Positions 27,752 to 35,476 of a stretch of 64,000 nt of DNA are shown here, one piece after another. The notes beneath the pieces are model-generated. The model was not told the DNA's origin and searched no databases. It saw nothing but the letters and a program-made list of their open reading frames with translations. The number at the start of each line of letters is the position of its first letter. Position 1 is the stretch's first letter. This DNA comes from Bacillus sp. HMF5848. Lineage in GTDB: Bacteria > Bacillota > Bacilli > Bacillales > HMF5848. The stretch spans positions 1,899,501 through 1,963,500 of the forward strand of contig NZ_RWIV01000001.1 in assembly GCF_003944835.1 (NCBI RefSeq), in the 5' to 3' direction. Position numbers and translations under genes: made by a program.

Positions 27752-28543
27752 ATGTTACGTTCAATGTATTCAGGAATTAGTGGGCTGAAAAATTTTCAAT
27801 TAAAGTTAGATGTTATCGGAAATAACATTGCCAATGTAAATACATATGGCTACAAGAAAGGAAGAACGACTTTCTCAGATATCGTGAGTCAAACTATCGC
27901 AGCTTCGACAGCTCCTTCAAATGATATGGGTGGTACTAACACGAAGCAAATTGGTTTAGGTGCAAGATTAGCTACTACTGATACTATTCACACACAAGGC
28001 AGTGTCCAAATGACGAATAGACCACTTGATATAGCAATATCAGGTGATGGGTACTTTATAATTAACGATGGCAACGACGATTTATATACTAGAGCAGGAA
28101 ACTTTTATTTAGATGAAGAAGGAAAAGTCGTGGATGGAAATGGTTTTTACCTACAAAAGGCCGGTGGGGGAGAAATTGAAATTCCAGACGATGCAAAAAG
28201 CTTCAGTATAGGGAAAGACGGAACAGTAAGTATTGTAAAAGCTGATAATAGTATCGATTCTAAACAAAAAATCTCTCTAGCAATATTCCCAAACGCTGAT
28301 GGGTTAGAGAAATCAGGGAATAACCTTTATCGACTTTCTAATAACTCAGGGAATGCAACTGACGTGCAACCTGGAGCAGATGGAGCTGGAGAATTGATAT
28401 CTGGAGCACTAGAAATGTCAAACGTTGACCTGTCAGAAGAATTTACGGAAATGATTGTTGCCCAACGTGGTTTTCAAGCTAATACACGAATTATCACGAC
28501 TTCTGATGAAATATTACAGGAACTAGTGAATCTGAAACGATAA
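27752..28543 (+). CDS. flgE: Flagellar hook protein FlgE (short FlgG-like form)
   Basis: Main hook subunit. The 263-residue protein starts MLRSMYSGISGLKNFQLKLDVIGNNIANVNT and has the rod/hook central motif NRPLDIAISGDGYFI, RAGNFYLDEEG, and the C-terminal VDLSEEFTEMIVAQRGFQAN. B. subtilis has the same short hook protein at this spot (earlier called FlgG). AAAAGGAG precedes the ATG. A 94-base leader with a GGAATT/AATTCC inverted repeat (about 27691-27718) separates it from the preceding gene. Confidence 0.94.
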   Translation: MLRSMYSGISGLKNFQLKLDVIGNNIANVNTYGYKKGRTTFSDIVSQTIAASTAPSNDMGGTNTKQIGLGARLATTDTIHTQGSVQMTNRPLDIAISGDGYFIINDGNDDLYTRAGNFYLDEEGKVVDGNGFYLQKAGGGEIEIPDDAKSFSIGKDGTVSIVKADNSIDSKQKISLAIFPNADGLEKSGNNLYRLSNNSGNATDVQPGADGAGELISGALEMSNVDLSEEFTEMIVAQRGFQANTRIITTSDEILQELVNLKR

Positions 28544-28551
28544 TTCTTATT

Positions 28552-28620
28552 AGAGGGAGGGAAGCGGGAATAAGTAGCATTAAGGTTTGGTGGATGCTGC
28601 TTAAACCCGCTCGTTATTTG
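28552..28620 (+). promoter_or_regulatory. Hairpin bridging SD and TTG start of swrD
   Basis: A strong SD (GAGGGAGGG, 28553-28561) is followed at once by a long hairpin. The outer arms AGCGGG (28563-28568) and CCCGCT (28606-28611) and the inner arms TAAGTAGCAT (28571-28580) and ATGCTGCTTA (28594-28603) are separated by an AA/AA internal loop. One G-U pair is present and the loop is 13 bases. After the stem come CGTTAT and TTG (28618). Folding reduces the SD-start distance from 56 to about 7 bases. No T run follows, so it is not a terminator. Confidence 0.7.
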
Positions 28621-28860
28621 ATTACTTTGACGAGACTAAACAGCAAGCCTTTTGTGTTAAATGCTATTTATATAGAGCAAGTAGAGGCATTCCCTGACAC
28701 AACAATTACTTTGTCGAATGGTAAAAAAATTGTCGTGCAGGAAACGGTAGATGATGTTATTGTATTAGTAAAGAAATTTTATCAAGATATTAATGTTGTT
28801 GGTGCAAAAGCTAGAGATAACATAAATAATATTGGAGGTGGAGACACTGTTTCAAAATAA
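28618..28860 (+). CDS. swrD: Swarming motility protein SwrD (YlzI)
   Basis: SwrD is reported to increase flagellar motor power in B. subtilis. From the TTG at 28618 the product is 80 residues, MITLTRLNSKPFVLNAIYI, matching the usual family N-terminus MI-x-(L/V)TRLN; EAFPDTTITLSNGKKIVVQE is the conserved core. The C-terminal tail is variable. The TTG lacks a linear SD but follows a hairpin-bridged SD. An ATG at 28594, within the hairpin 3' arm and 8 bases after AAGG, would add MLLKPARY. The gene overlaps fliL by 14 bases. Confidence 0.88.
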   Translation: MITLTRLNSKPFVLNAIYIEQVEAFPDTTITLSNGKKIVVQETVDDVIVLVKKFYQDINVVGAKARDNINNIGGGDTVSK

Positions 28861-29281
28861 ATTGTTGAATATCATGTTCATCATTTTAATAGTTTTAACC
28901 TTAATTGGAGCAATTGTACTTGCCTTAATATTATTTCTGAACAATGACAAATCTGCAAAAGCAGAAGTGCCAACAATTGATGAAATACTTGAACAATCTG
29001 TTGATATACCTGAGATTACAACGAATTTATTAGATGGAAGATTTGTTGTTATTCAATTTAAGGTACAGACAGATAGTAAGAAAACTAAAGAAGAACTTGA
29101 GAAACGCTCATTTCAGGTAAAGAATATTATTATTCAAGAAGTATCAGAAATGACAGCAAAGGAGTTTCAAGGACGTGCTGGAAAAGAAGACTTGGAAAAG
29201 CTCCTGAAACTACGTATTAACGAATTAATGAGTGAGGGTACTGTCGAAAAAGTATATATTACCTCCTTTATCCTCCAATAA
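28847..29281 (+). CDS. fliL: Flagellar basal body-associated protein FliL
   Basis: FliL is a membrane protein around the stator and supports motor output. The 144-residue protein has one N-terminal TM (about residues 10-30) and a periplasmic domain with DIPEITTNLLDGRFVVIQFKV. The start is unclear. GGAGG (28834-28838) lies 8 bases before a CTG at 28847, giving MFQNKLLNIM, which resembles Bacillus FliL N-termini. TTG 28832 and GTG 28838 overlap that SD, and TTG 28862 lies far downstream. I take CTG as most likely. The gene overlaps swrD. Confidence 0.9.
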   Translation: MFQNKLLNIMFIILIVLTLIGAIVLALILFLNNDKSAKAEVPTIDEILEQSVDIPEITTNLLDGRFVVIQFKVQTDSKKTKEELEKRSFQVKNIIIQEVSEMTAKEFQGRAGKEDLEKLLKLRINELMSEGTVEKVYITSFILQ

Positions 29282-29319
29282 TAATCGTAACTGATTGGCC
29301 ATATGGGGGTGTATAGATA

Positions 29320-30318
29320 TTGGCTGGAGATGTTCTTTCGCAAAGTGAGATAGACGCTCTACTTTCCGCAATATCAACCGGTGAGATGAGCGCAGATGAA
29401 TTAAAAAAAGAAGAAACTGAGAAAAAGGTCAAAGTGTACGATTTTAAACGTGCCTTAAGGTTTTCTAAAGACCAAATTCGAAGTTTAACAAGAATTCATG
29501 AAAACTTTGCTCGGCTTTTAACAACATATTTTTCGGCACAACTTCGCACATATATTCAAATCTCTGTTGCATCGGCGGATCAAATTCCTTATGAGGAATT
29601 TATTAGATCTATACCAAAGATGACGATTTTGAATGTATTTGAGGTACCGCCATTAGATGGGAGAATATTACTCGAGGTCAATCCTAATATCTCTTATGCG
29701 ATGATGGATCGTGTTCTAGGAGGTAGAGGCGTTTCTATAAATAAGGTAGAAAACCTAACAGAAATAGAAACGCGTATCATGTCCAACTTATTTGAACGCG
29801 CAACTGAAAACTTACGGGAAGCGTGGAGTACACTTGTGGATATTGACCCACAGTTAACAGATTTTGAAGTGAATCCACAATTTTTACAAATGGTCTCCCC
29901 GAATGAGACAGTTGTTGTTATTTCTCTCAATATGCAGATTGGTGAGACAAGTGGCATGATTAATATATGTATCCCTCATGTTGTATTAGAGCCAATAATA
30001 CCAAAGCTATCTGCTCATTATTGGATGCAAAATAACAAATCAAAAGAGAGTAATCCTGAGGATTTAGCTCTTCTTGAACGAAATATACGACGAGCTGAAG
30101 TCCCTGTATGCACTGAATTGGGATCAGCAACTATCTCAATTCATGAGTTTTTAGCTCTAGGTGTGGGGGATGTTGTTCAGCTAGATCAAAAAATTGAAGA
30201 TCCACTAATCATTAAAGTGGGAGAGTCACCAAAATTTACTGGACAGCCTGGTAAATTAAATAAACGTATGGCCGTCCAAATTCTCGACCTTATAAAGGGG
30301 GGAGACGAAAATGTTTAA
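29320..30318 (+). CDS. fliM: Flagellar motor switch protein FliM
   Basis: C-ring protein that binds phospho-CheY and FliG. The 332-residue protein has the N-terminal CheY-binding peptide VLSQSEIDALLSAI, a CheC-like middle domain with VYDFKRALRFSKDQIRSL, and a C-terminal SpoA/FliN-like domain near GVGDVVQLDQKIEDPL. Start TTG at 29320 with GGGGGTG 9 bases upstream; the sequence then reads AGDVLSQ as in B. subtilis. It overlaps fliY by 8 bases. Confidence 0.97.
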   Translation: MAGDVLSQSEIDALLSAISTGEMSADELKKEETEKKVKVYDFKRALRFSKDQIRSLTRIHENFARLLTTYFSAQLRTYIQISVASADQIPYEEFIRSIPKMTILNVFEVPPLDGRILLEVNPNISYAMMDRVLGGRGVSINKVENLTEIETRIMSNLFERATENLREAWSTLVDIDPQLTDFEVNPQFLQMVSPNETVVVISLNMQIGETSGMINICIPHVVLEPIIPKLSAHYWMQNNKSKESNPEDLALLERNIRRAEVPVCTELGSATISIHEFLALGVGDVVQLDQKIEDPLIIKVGESPKFTGQPGKLNKRMAVQILDLIKGGDENV

Positions 30319-31582
30319 TGATGAGATGCTATCACAAGATGAAATAGAGGCATTGTTGCGAGGGACAGAAGATTTATTAGACGATAGTTCGACTGATAAT
30401 AAAAATGACGACCAAAGTACCCCCGAGGAATCTCTGTTGTCGTCAATGGAAAAAGACGCGTTGGGTGAAATTGGTAACATCTCGTTTGGAAGCTCAGCAA
30501 CTGCTCTATCAACTCTTTTAAATCAGAAGGTTGATATAACAACCCCAACTGTTCAGCTTGTAAAGAAGGCTAGCTTAGAACAAGAGTTTCCTCATCCTTA
30601 TGTAGCTGTTCAGGTGAGTTATACAGTTGGCTTTTCTGGAGTGAACTTATTAGTAATAAAGCAATCAGATGCGGCCATTATTGCTGATTTAATGCTAGGT
30701 GGGGATGGCAGTACACCTGATAGTGAGCTTAATGAGATTCAATTGAGTGCTGTTCAAGAGGCAATGAATCAGATGATGGGCTCTGCTGCGACTTCAATGT
30801 CTACCATTTTTAATAAAAGAGTCGACATTTCGCCTCCAAGTATTGATTTGCTTAACATAAAGCAAGGAGAAGGAACAGAGACTATACCAAATAATGATTA
30901 CTTAGTAAAAGTCTCATTCAGACTTCGTGTTGGTAGTTTAATTGATTCAGATATTATGCAGCTACTACCAATGGATTTTGCAAAAGCCCTTGTTGAGGAT
31001 TTACTAGGTCCTAACGAAAGTGTAGTGCAAGAAACACCATCAACACAGCAGAATCAACACAGTCAACAAGCTATCGAGCAATCTCCACAAAATACAGGAG
31101 AGTATTCGCAAGCTCAAAATAATTATAATCAAGATACTAGACAACAACACTACCAGCAGCCAGCATCAGCACCTGATCCATACCAGCATATGAACCACTA
31201 TCAACAAGCTGGTCCACAGCGGATCGGAGCGAATTTCCAAGAGTTCCCTGGAGGTACGCCGGCTCATGTACAGTCTGCGGAATTCTCTAGTTTTACACCT
31301 ACTCAAATTTCCGAAACAGAATCACGGAATCTTGATATGTTACTAGATATTCCTTTACAAGTAACGGTGGAGTTAGGTCGAACGAAAAGATCTGTAAAAG
31401 AAATTTTAGAGCTTTCCTCTGGTTCAATAGTGGAGTTAGATAAACTCGCTGGTGAGCCAGTTGATATATTAGTGAACAACAAACTAATTGCAAAAGGGGA
31501 AGTTGTTGTTATTGAAGAGAATTTTGGAGTACGTGTCACAGATATCGTAAGTCAAAGTGATCGAATAAAAAAACTTCGATAA
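30311..31582 (+). CDS. fliY: Motor switch phosphatase FliY
   Basis: Gram-positive C-ring protein combining a CheY-P phosphatase with a FliN domain. In this 423-residue protein the N-terminal MLSQDEIEALLRG is a FliM-like CheY-binding peptide. Two CheC-type sites follow, ALGEIGNISFGSSATALS and VQEAMNQMMGSAATSM. A long Gln/Asn/Pro/Tyr-rich linker spans about residues 237-335, and a C-terminal SpoA/FliN domain contains PLQVTVELGRTKRSVKEIL. It is longer than B. subtilis FliY (378 residues), mostly in the linker. Confidence 0.96.
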   Translation: MFNDEMLSQDEIEALLRGTEDLLDDSSTDNKNDDQSTPEESLLSSMEKDALGEIGNISFGSSATALSTLLNQKVDITTPTVQLVKKASLEQEFPHPYVAVQVSYTVGFSGVNLLVIKQSDAAIIADLMLGGDGSTPDSELNEIQLSAVQEAMNQMMGSAATSMSTIFNKRVDISPPSIDLLNIKQGEGTETIPNNDYLVKVSFRLRVGSLIDSDIMQLLPMDFAKALVEDLLGPNESVVQETPSTQQNQHSQQAIEQSPQNTGEYSQAQNNYNQDTRQQHYQQPASAPDPYQHMNHYQQAGPQRIGANFQEFPGGTPAHVQSAEFSSFTPTQISETESRNLDMLLDIPLQVTVELGRTKRSVKEILELSSGSIVELDKLAGEPVDILVNNKLIAKGEVVVIEENFGVRVTDIVSQSDRIKKLR

Positions 31583-31604
31583 ATACTAGGAGGTAATACG
31601 TTTT

Positions 31605-31967
31605 ATGGCAGCAAAAATTATGATTGTGGATGATGCGGCATTTATGCGCATGATGATTAAGGATATTTTAAGTAAAAATGGATTTGACATTGTTGCAGAA
31701 GCCGCAGACGGTGCACAGGCAGTTGACTTATACAAAGAACATAACCCTGATTTAGTAACGATGGATATTACAATGCCAGAGATGGATGGCATTACAGCTC
31801 TTAAAGAAATTAAAAAAATCAATCCTAATGCTAAAATTATTATGTGCTCTGCGATGGGTCAACAAGCGATGGTAATTGACGCAATTCAAGCAGGCGCAAA
31901 AGATTTTATTGTTAAACCATTCCAAGCTGATCGTGTATTAGAAGCAATTAATAAAACGATTGGATAA
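31605..31967 (+). CDS. cheY: Chemotaxis response regulator CheY
   Basis: Single receiver domain, phosphorylated by CheA; CheY-P binds FliM and FliY and, in Bacillus, promotes counterclockwise running. The 120-residue protein shows Asp9/Asp10 (MIVDDAAFM), phosphoacceptor Asp54 (LVTMDITMPEMDG), the switch Ser in IIMCSAMG and Lys in FIVKPFQADR. SD AGGAGG. It lies between fliY and fliZ, as in B. subtilis. Confidence 0.98.
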   Translation: MAAKIMIVDDAAFMRMMIKDILSKNGFDIVAEAADGAQAVDLYKEHNPDLVTMDITMPEMDGITALKEIKKINPNAKIIMCSAMGQQAMVIDAIQAGAKDFIVKPFQADRVLEAINKTIG

Positions 31968-31980
31968 AGGTGGCGTTTCC

Positions 31981-32646
31981 TTGTTTAAACGAGTTATTAT
32001 TCTTTGTATTTTAATATGTACTTCTCTCATTGCTCCGCTACTGCCTTCAGTGCAGGCGGAGCAACCTGCTAGTGTTGAGGATTGGTTAAATGATTCAAGT
32101 CATGAAAATGACGAGAAAGGTACACCTTCTTCGACGGATAAAGCTGAAAAGGTAACGGACACTATAGATTCTTCACCAACTGTAAATGCCTGGGACTTCG
32201 TGAAAATGTTATTTGCCACTGCATTTGTAATTGGACTCATTTATTTTACATTTAGATTTATTAATAAGCGGAATAAAGTTTTTTCAGGGGCTAAATATAT
32301 TGAAAATATTGGTGGTACAAGCTTAGGTGCAAATCGTAGTGTTCAGCTTATTAAGGTAGGGGATGAAATTTTAGTTGTTGGTGTGGGTGAATCTATCACT
32401 CTACTAAAGGAAATACATGCGAACGATGAAGTTTCTGCTATTATTGAACAACATAATAATGGTTTAGATCAGTTGATACAGCGAAGTGATATCTTTAATC
32501 GCATTTTTAAAGATAAAAAGAAGAATGAGAATAAAGGTACAGGGGATTTTCAGTCCGTTCTGAACCAGCAATTAAAAGATTTATCAGATGGAAGAAAAAA
32601 ACTTTTGAGGGAGTTAGAGAAAGAAAGGGATACACATCATGACTGA
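31981..32646 (+). CDS. fliZ: Flagellar biosynthetic protein FliZ (FliO homologue)
   Basis: Helps assemble the FliPQR export gate. The 221-residue protein has a likely signal peptide ending VQA about residue 26, an acidic extracytoplasmic stretch, a TM at about 68-88 (MLFATAFVIGLIYFTFRFI) and a cytoplasmic FliO domain, EILVVGVGESITLLKEI, with a charged tail. TTG at 31981 is chosen, 7 bases after AAAGGTGG (31966-31973). It overlaps fliP by 8 bases. Confidence 0.93.
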   Translation: MFKRVIILCILICTSLIAPLLPSVQAEQPASVEDWLNDSSHENDEKGTPSSTDKAEKVTDTIDSSPTVNAWDFVKMLFATAFVIGLIYFTFRFINKRNKVFSGAKYIENIGGTSLGANRSVQLIKVGDEILVVGVGESITLLKEIHANDEVSAIIEQHNNGLDQLIQRSDIFNRIFKDKKKNENKGTGDFQSVLNQQLKDLSDGRKKLLRELEKERDTHHD

Positions 32647-33304
32647 ATTTATGGAGTTCTTCAATACTGCCTCTCCTGAAAATGTCTCAACTTCTGTGAA
32701 GCTACTATTATTACTAACTGTGCTATCTTTAGCACCAAGTATACTAATTTTAATGACAAGCTTTACGAGAATTGTTATTGTTCTCTCATTTGTGCGAACA
32801 TCTCTAGCTACTCAACAAATGCCACCGAATCAAGTGTTAATAGGGCTTGCTCTTTTTCTAACTTTTTTCGTAATGGCACCTACATTTCAAGAAGTAAATG
32901 ATACAGCACTAACACCGTTATTTAATGAAGAAATTACGTTAGAGGATGCCTATGATAGGGCTGTTATACCATTTAAAGAGTTTATGAGTAAAAACACACG
33001 TCAAAAGGACCTTGCTCTTTTTCTAAATTATATTAATGCAGAAAAGCCTAATTCGATTGAAGATATACCTTTAACAGCTTTAGTGCCTGCATTCGCAATC
33101 AGTGAAATAAAAACGGCCTTTCAAATTGGGTTTATGATTTTCTTGCCGTTTTTAATAATTGACATGGTTGTTGCGAGTGTTCTTATGTCGATGGGGATGA
33201 TGATGTTACCACCTGTTATGATTTCCCTTCCATTTAAGATTTTATTGTTTGTCCTCGTCGATGGATGGTATTTAATCGTTAAATCTTTACTGCAAACTTT
33301 TTAA
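32639..33304 (+). CDS. fliP: Flagellar export gate protein FliP
   Basis: Core of the FliPQR export channel. The 221-residue protein has four hydrophobic segments and the family signatures LMTSFTRIVIVLSFVRTSL and FLPFLIIDMVVASVLMSMGM. Unlike enterobacterial FliP it shows no long cleavable signal peptide. The overlap with fliZ and 14-base spacing to fliQ indicate tight coupling. Confidence 0.97.
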   Translation: MTEFMEFFNTASPENVSTSVKLLLLLTVLSLAPSILILMTSFTRIVIVLSFVRTSLATQQMPPNQVLIGLALFLTFFVMAPTFQEVNDTALTPLFNEEITLEDAYDRAVIPFKEFMSKNTRQKDLALFLNYINAEKPNSIEDIPLTALVPAFAISEIKTAFQIGFMIFLPFLIIDMVVASVLMSMGMMMLPPVMISLPFKILLFVLVDGWYLIVKSLLQTF

Positions 33305-33318
33305 GTTGGTGATTATGA

Positions 33319-33588
33319 ATGACTCCTAATTTTGTCGTTGAAATGGCTGAGCGTGGTGTATATACAGTGTTAATGATTAGTGGACCTTTAATGCTTTTAG
33401 CGTTAGTAGTAGGACTAATCGTCAGTGTATTCCAAGCGACGACGCAAATTCAAGAGCAAACACTTGCTTTTGTGCCTAAAATAGTCGCTGTTTTTATCGG
33501 CTTAGTTTTCTTTGGACCTTGGATGTTAACGAGAATGCTTACCTTTGCATATGAAATATTTAATAATCTAGCGAGCTTTGTGAGCTAG
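33319..33588 (+). CDS. fliQ: Flagellar export gate protein FliQ
   Basis: Small gate subunit of 89 residues with two TM segments (about residues 13-37 and 50-72) and the family stretch LIVSVFQATTQIQEQTLAFVPK between them. It ends one base before the fliR ATG, and an SD-like GTTGGTGA lies upstream. Full family length. Confidence 0.97.
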   Translation: MTPNFVVEMAERGVYTVLMISGPLMLLALVVGLIVSVFQATTQIQEQTLAFVPKIVAVFIGLVFFGPWMLTRMLTFAYEIFNNLASFVS

Positions 33589-33589
33589 T

Positions 33590-34366
33590 ATGGACAATGT
33601 ATTTTTTAATTTACCGAGTTTTTTACTTGTATTAGCTAGAGTTGCTTCTTTCTTTGCAACGTTACCTTTATTTTCTTATCGTAACATTCCAACTACTCAT
33701 AAAGTAGGGATAGCTGTATTTCTATCTTGGATAATTATGTTTACAATAGATGCTCCTACTATTGAAATTAATTATATGTTCTTTATGCTAGTAATAAAAG
33801 AAGCTTTAGTGGGACTTTTAATTGGCTTTATCGCATATATGATTGTAAGTGCCATACAGATTGCAGGAGGATTCATTGATTTTCAAATGGGGTTTGCTAT
33901 AGCTAATGTTGTAGATCCTCAAACAGGGGCTCAAAGTCCATTAATGGGTCAGTACTTGTATACACTAGCACTACTCTTTTTGTTAGCAGTTGATGGACAT
34001 CATCTGTTATTAGATGGTGTAGTAAATAGCTATCATTTTGTTCCACTGCTTGAAGTATGGATACCATTTGGTAATGAGAATCTTATCGAATTTGTTGTAC
34101 GTGCTTTTAATTCTATGTTTTTAATAGCTTTTCAAATGTCCATTCCGTTAGTGGGATCATTATTTTTAGTGGATATTGCTCTCGGTATTATGGCTAAAAC
34201 AGTGCCGCAGTTAAACATCTTCGTTGTCGGATATCCCATTAAAATAGCCTTAAGCTTTATAATTTTATTCCTAATTATGGGGCTCATGTTCATGGTTGTT
34301 GAGCAACTATTTGAAATGATGTTGTTTACGATGAGAGGGCTAATGGATTTAATCGGAGGCTTATAA
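33590..34366 (+). CDS. fliR: Flagellar export gate protein FliR
   Basis: Membrane protein completing the FliP5-FliQ4-FliR1 gate. The 258-residue protein has about six hydrophobic segments and the conserved region GFIDFQMGFAIANVVDPQTG with a following SPLMGQYLYTLALL. Its stop overlaps the flhB ATG by one base, consistent with the known FliR-FlhB functional link. Confidence 0.96.
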   Translation: MDNVFFNLPSFLLVLARVASFFATLPLFSYRNIPTTHKVGIAVFLSWIIMFTIDAPTIEINYMFFMLVIKEALVGLLIGFIAYMIVSAIQIAGGFIDFQMGFAIANVVDPQTGAQSPLMGQYLYTLALLFLLAVDGHHLLLDGVVNSYHFVPLLEVWIPFGNENLIEFVVRAFNSMFLIAFQMSIPLVGSLFLVDIALGIMAKTVPQLNIFVVGYPIKIALSFIILFLIMGLMFMVVEQLFEMMLFTMRGLMDLIGGL

Positions 34367-35451
34367 TGATGGAACTGCTTCAACTTGATCTACAGATGTT
34401 TGCTGGTGAAAAAACAGAAAAAGCAACGCCGAAAAAACGACAAGAATCTCGTAAGAAGGGACAAGTTGCTAAAAGTACAGATGTGAATTCAGCCTTCGTT
34501 TTGTTAGCTGTGTTTCTAGTCTTATCATTTACGGGTTCTTCAATGGGAAATATAGTAACCTCTATTTTCAGAGAGTCGTTCACACAATATATACACATGC
34601 CATTTACTTCAGAAAATATCCATCTTATTTTCATAGAGTTGCTTATTCAAGGCATATGGGTGGTTGCACCGGTCATGTTAGTTGCTGTTGTGGCTGGAGT
34701 GGCAGCGACTTATTTACAAATTGGTTTTTTGTTTTCAGCAGAAGCAATTAAATTTAATCTGAATAAAATTAATCCACTTCAAGGTGCAAAGAGAATATTT
34801 TCTATTCGTTCAATAGTGGAGCTTTTAAAATCGATATTAAAGATACTGTTAATTGGAACAGTAACATTTACTATTTTATGGTTACATGTAGATGAAATCT
34901 TCAATCTTTCACAAAAAACGTTGTATGATGCGTTAGCATTAGTTGCTAAACTTACTATTCAAATGGGAATAGGCGCATCGATTGCACTTTTATTTTTAGC
35001 AATCTTAGATTATTTATATCAACGCTATGACTTTGAAAAAAATATTCGTATGTCGAAACAAGACATAAAAGACGAATACAAGAAAACGGAAGGGGATCCG
35101 TTAATAAAATCGAAAATTAAGCAAAAACAAATGGAAATGGCAACACGGCGAATGATGCAAGAAGTACCAAACGCGGATGTTGTTATAACAAACCCAACCC
35201 ATTTTGCGATTGCGTTAAAATATGATGACTCAAACATGGATGCACCGTATGTCGTTGCTAAAGGAGTAGATTTTATTGCTCTCAAAATTAAAGAAACGGC
35301 AAAGGAGCACGATATTGTTACTGTAGAAAATAGACCATTAGCCCGAGCGCTCTACGATAAAGTAGAGATTGGCCAAGCCATACCAGATGAATTCTTTAAA
35401 GCTGTCGCAGAGGTATTGGCATATGTATATAGATTAAAGCAAAATGTCTAA
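34366..35451 (+). CDS. flhB: Flagellar export switch protein FlhB
   Basis: FlhB sets export specificity: autocleavage at Asn-Pro in NPTH permits the switch to filament substrates when FliK signals. The 361-residue protein begins with EKTEKATPKKRQESRKKGQV, has four TM segments (about residues 37-215) and the cleavage site NPTH at about 276-279, followed by a C-domain whose end resembles YlqH in this window. A second ATG lies at 34369. Full family length. Confidence 0.97.
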   Translation: MMELLQLDLQMFAGEKTEKATPKKRQESRKKGQVAKSTDVNSAFVLLAVFLVLSFTGSSMGNIVTSIFRESFTQYIHMPFTSENIHLIFIELLIQGIWVVAPVMLVAVVAGVAATYLQIGFLFSAEAIKFNLNKINPLQGAKRIFSIRSIVELLKSILKILLIGTVTFTILWLHVDEIFNLSQKTLYDALALVAKLTIQMGIGASIALLFLAILDYLYQRYDFEKNIRMSKQDIKDEYKKTEGDPLIKSKIKQKQMEMATRRMMQEVPNADVVITNPTHFAIALKYDDSNMDAPYVVAKGVDFIALKIKETAKEHDIVTVENRPLARALYDKVEIGQAIPDEFFKAVAEVLAYVYRLKQNV

Positions 35452-35476
35452 TGTGAACAATTAGGGAGAGAGACCT

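Noticed and set aside
28594-28617. ATG 28594 as the swrD start
   Set aside because: It adds MLLKPARY, which is unlike the family N-terminus, and it lies base-paired in the hairpin. Kept only as an alternative.
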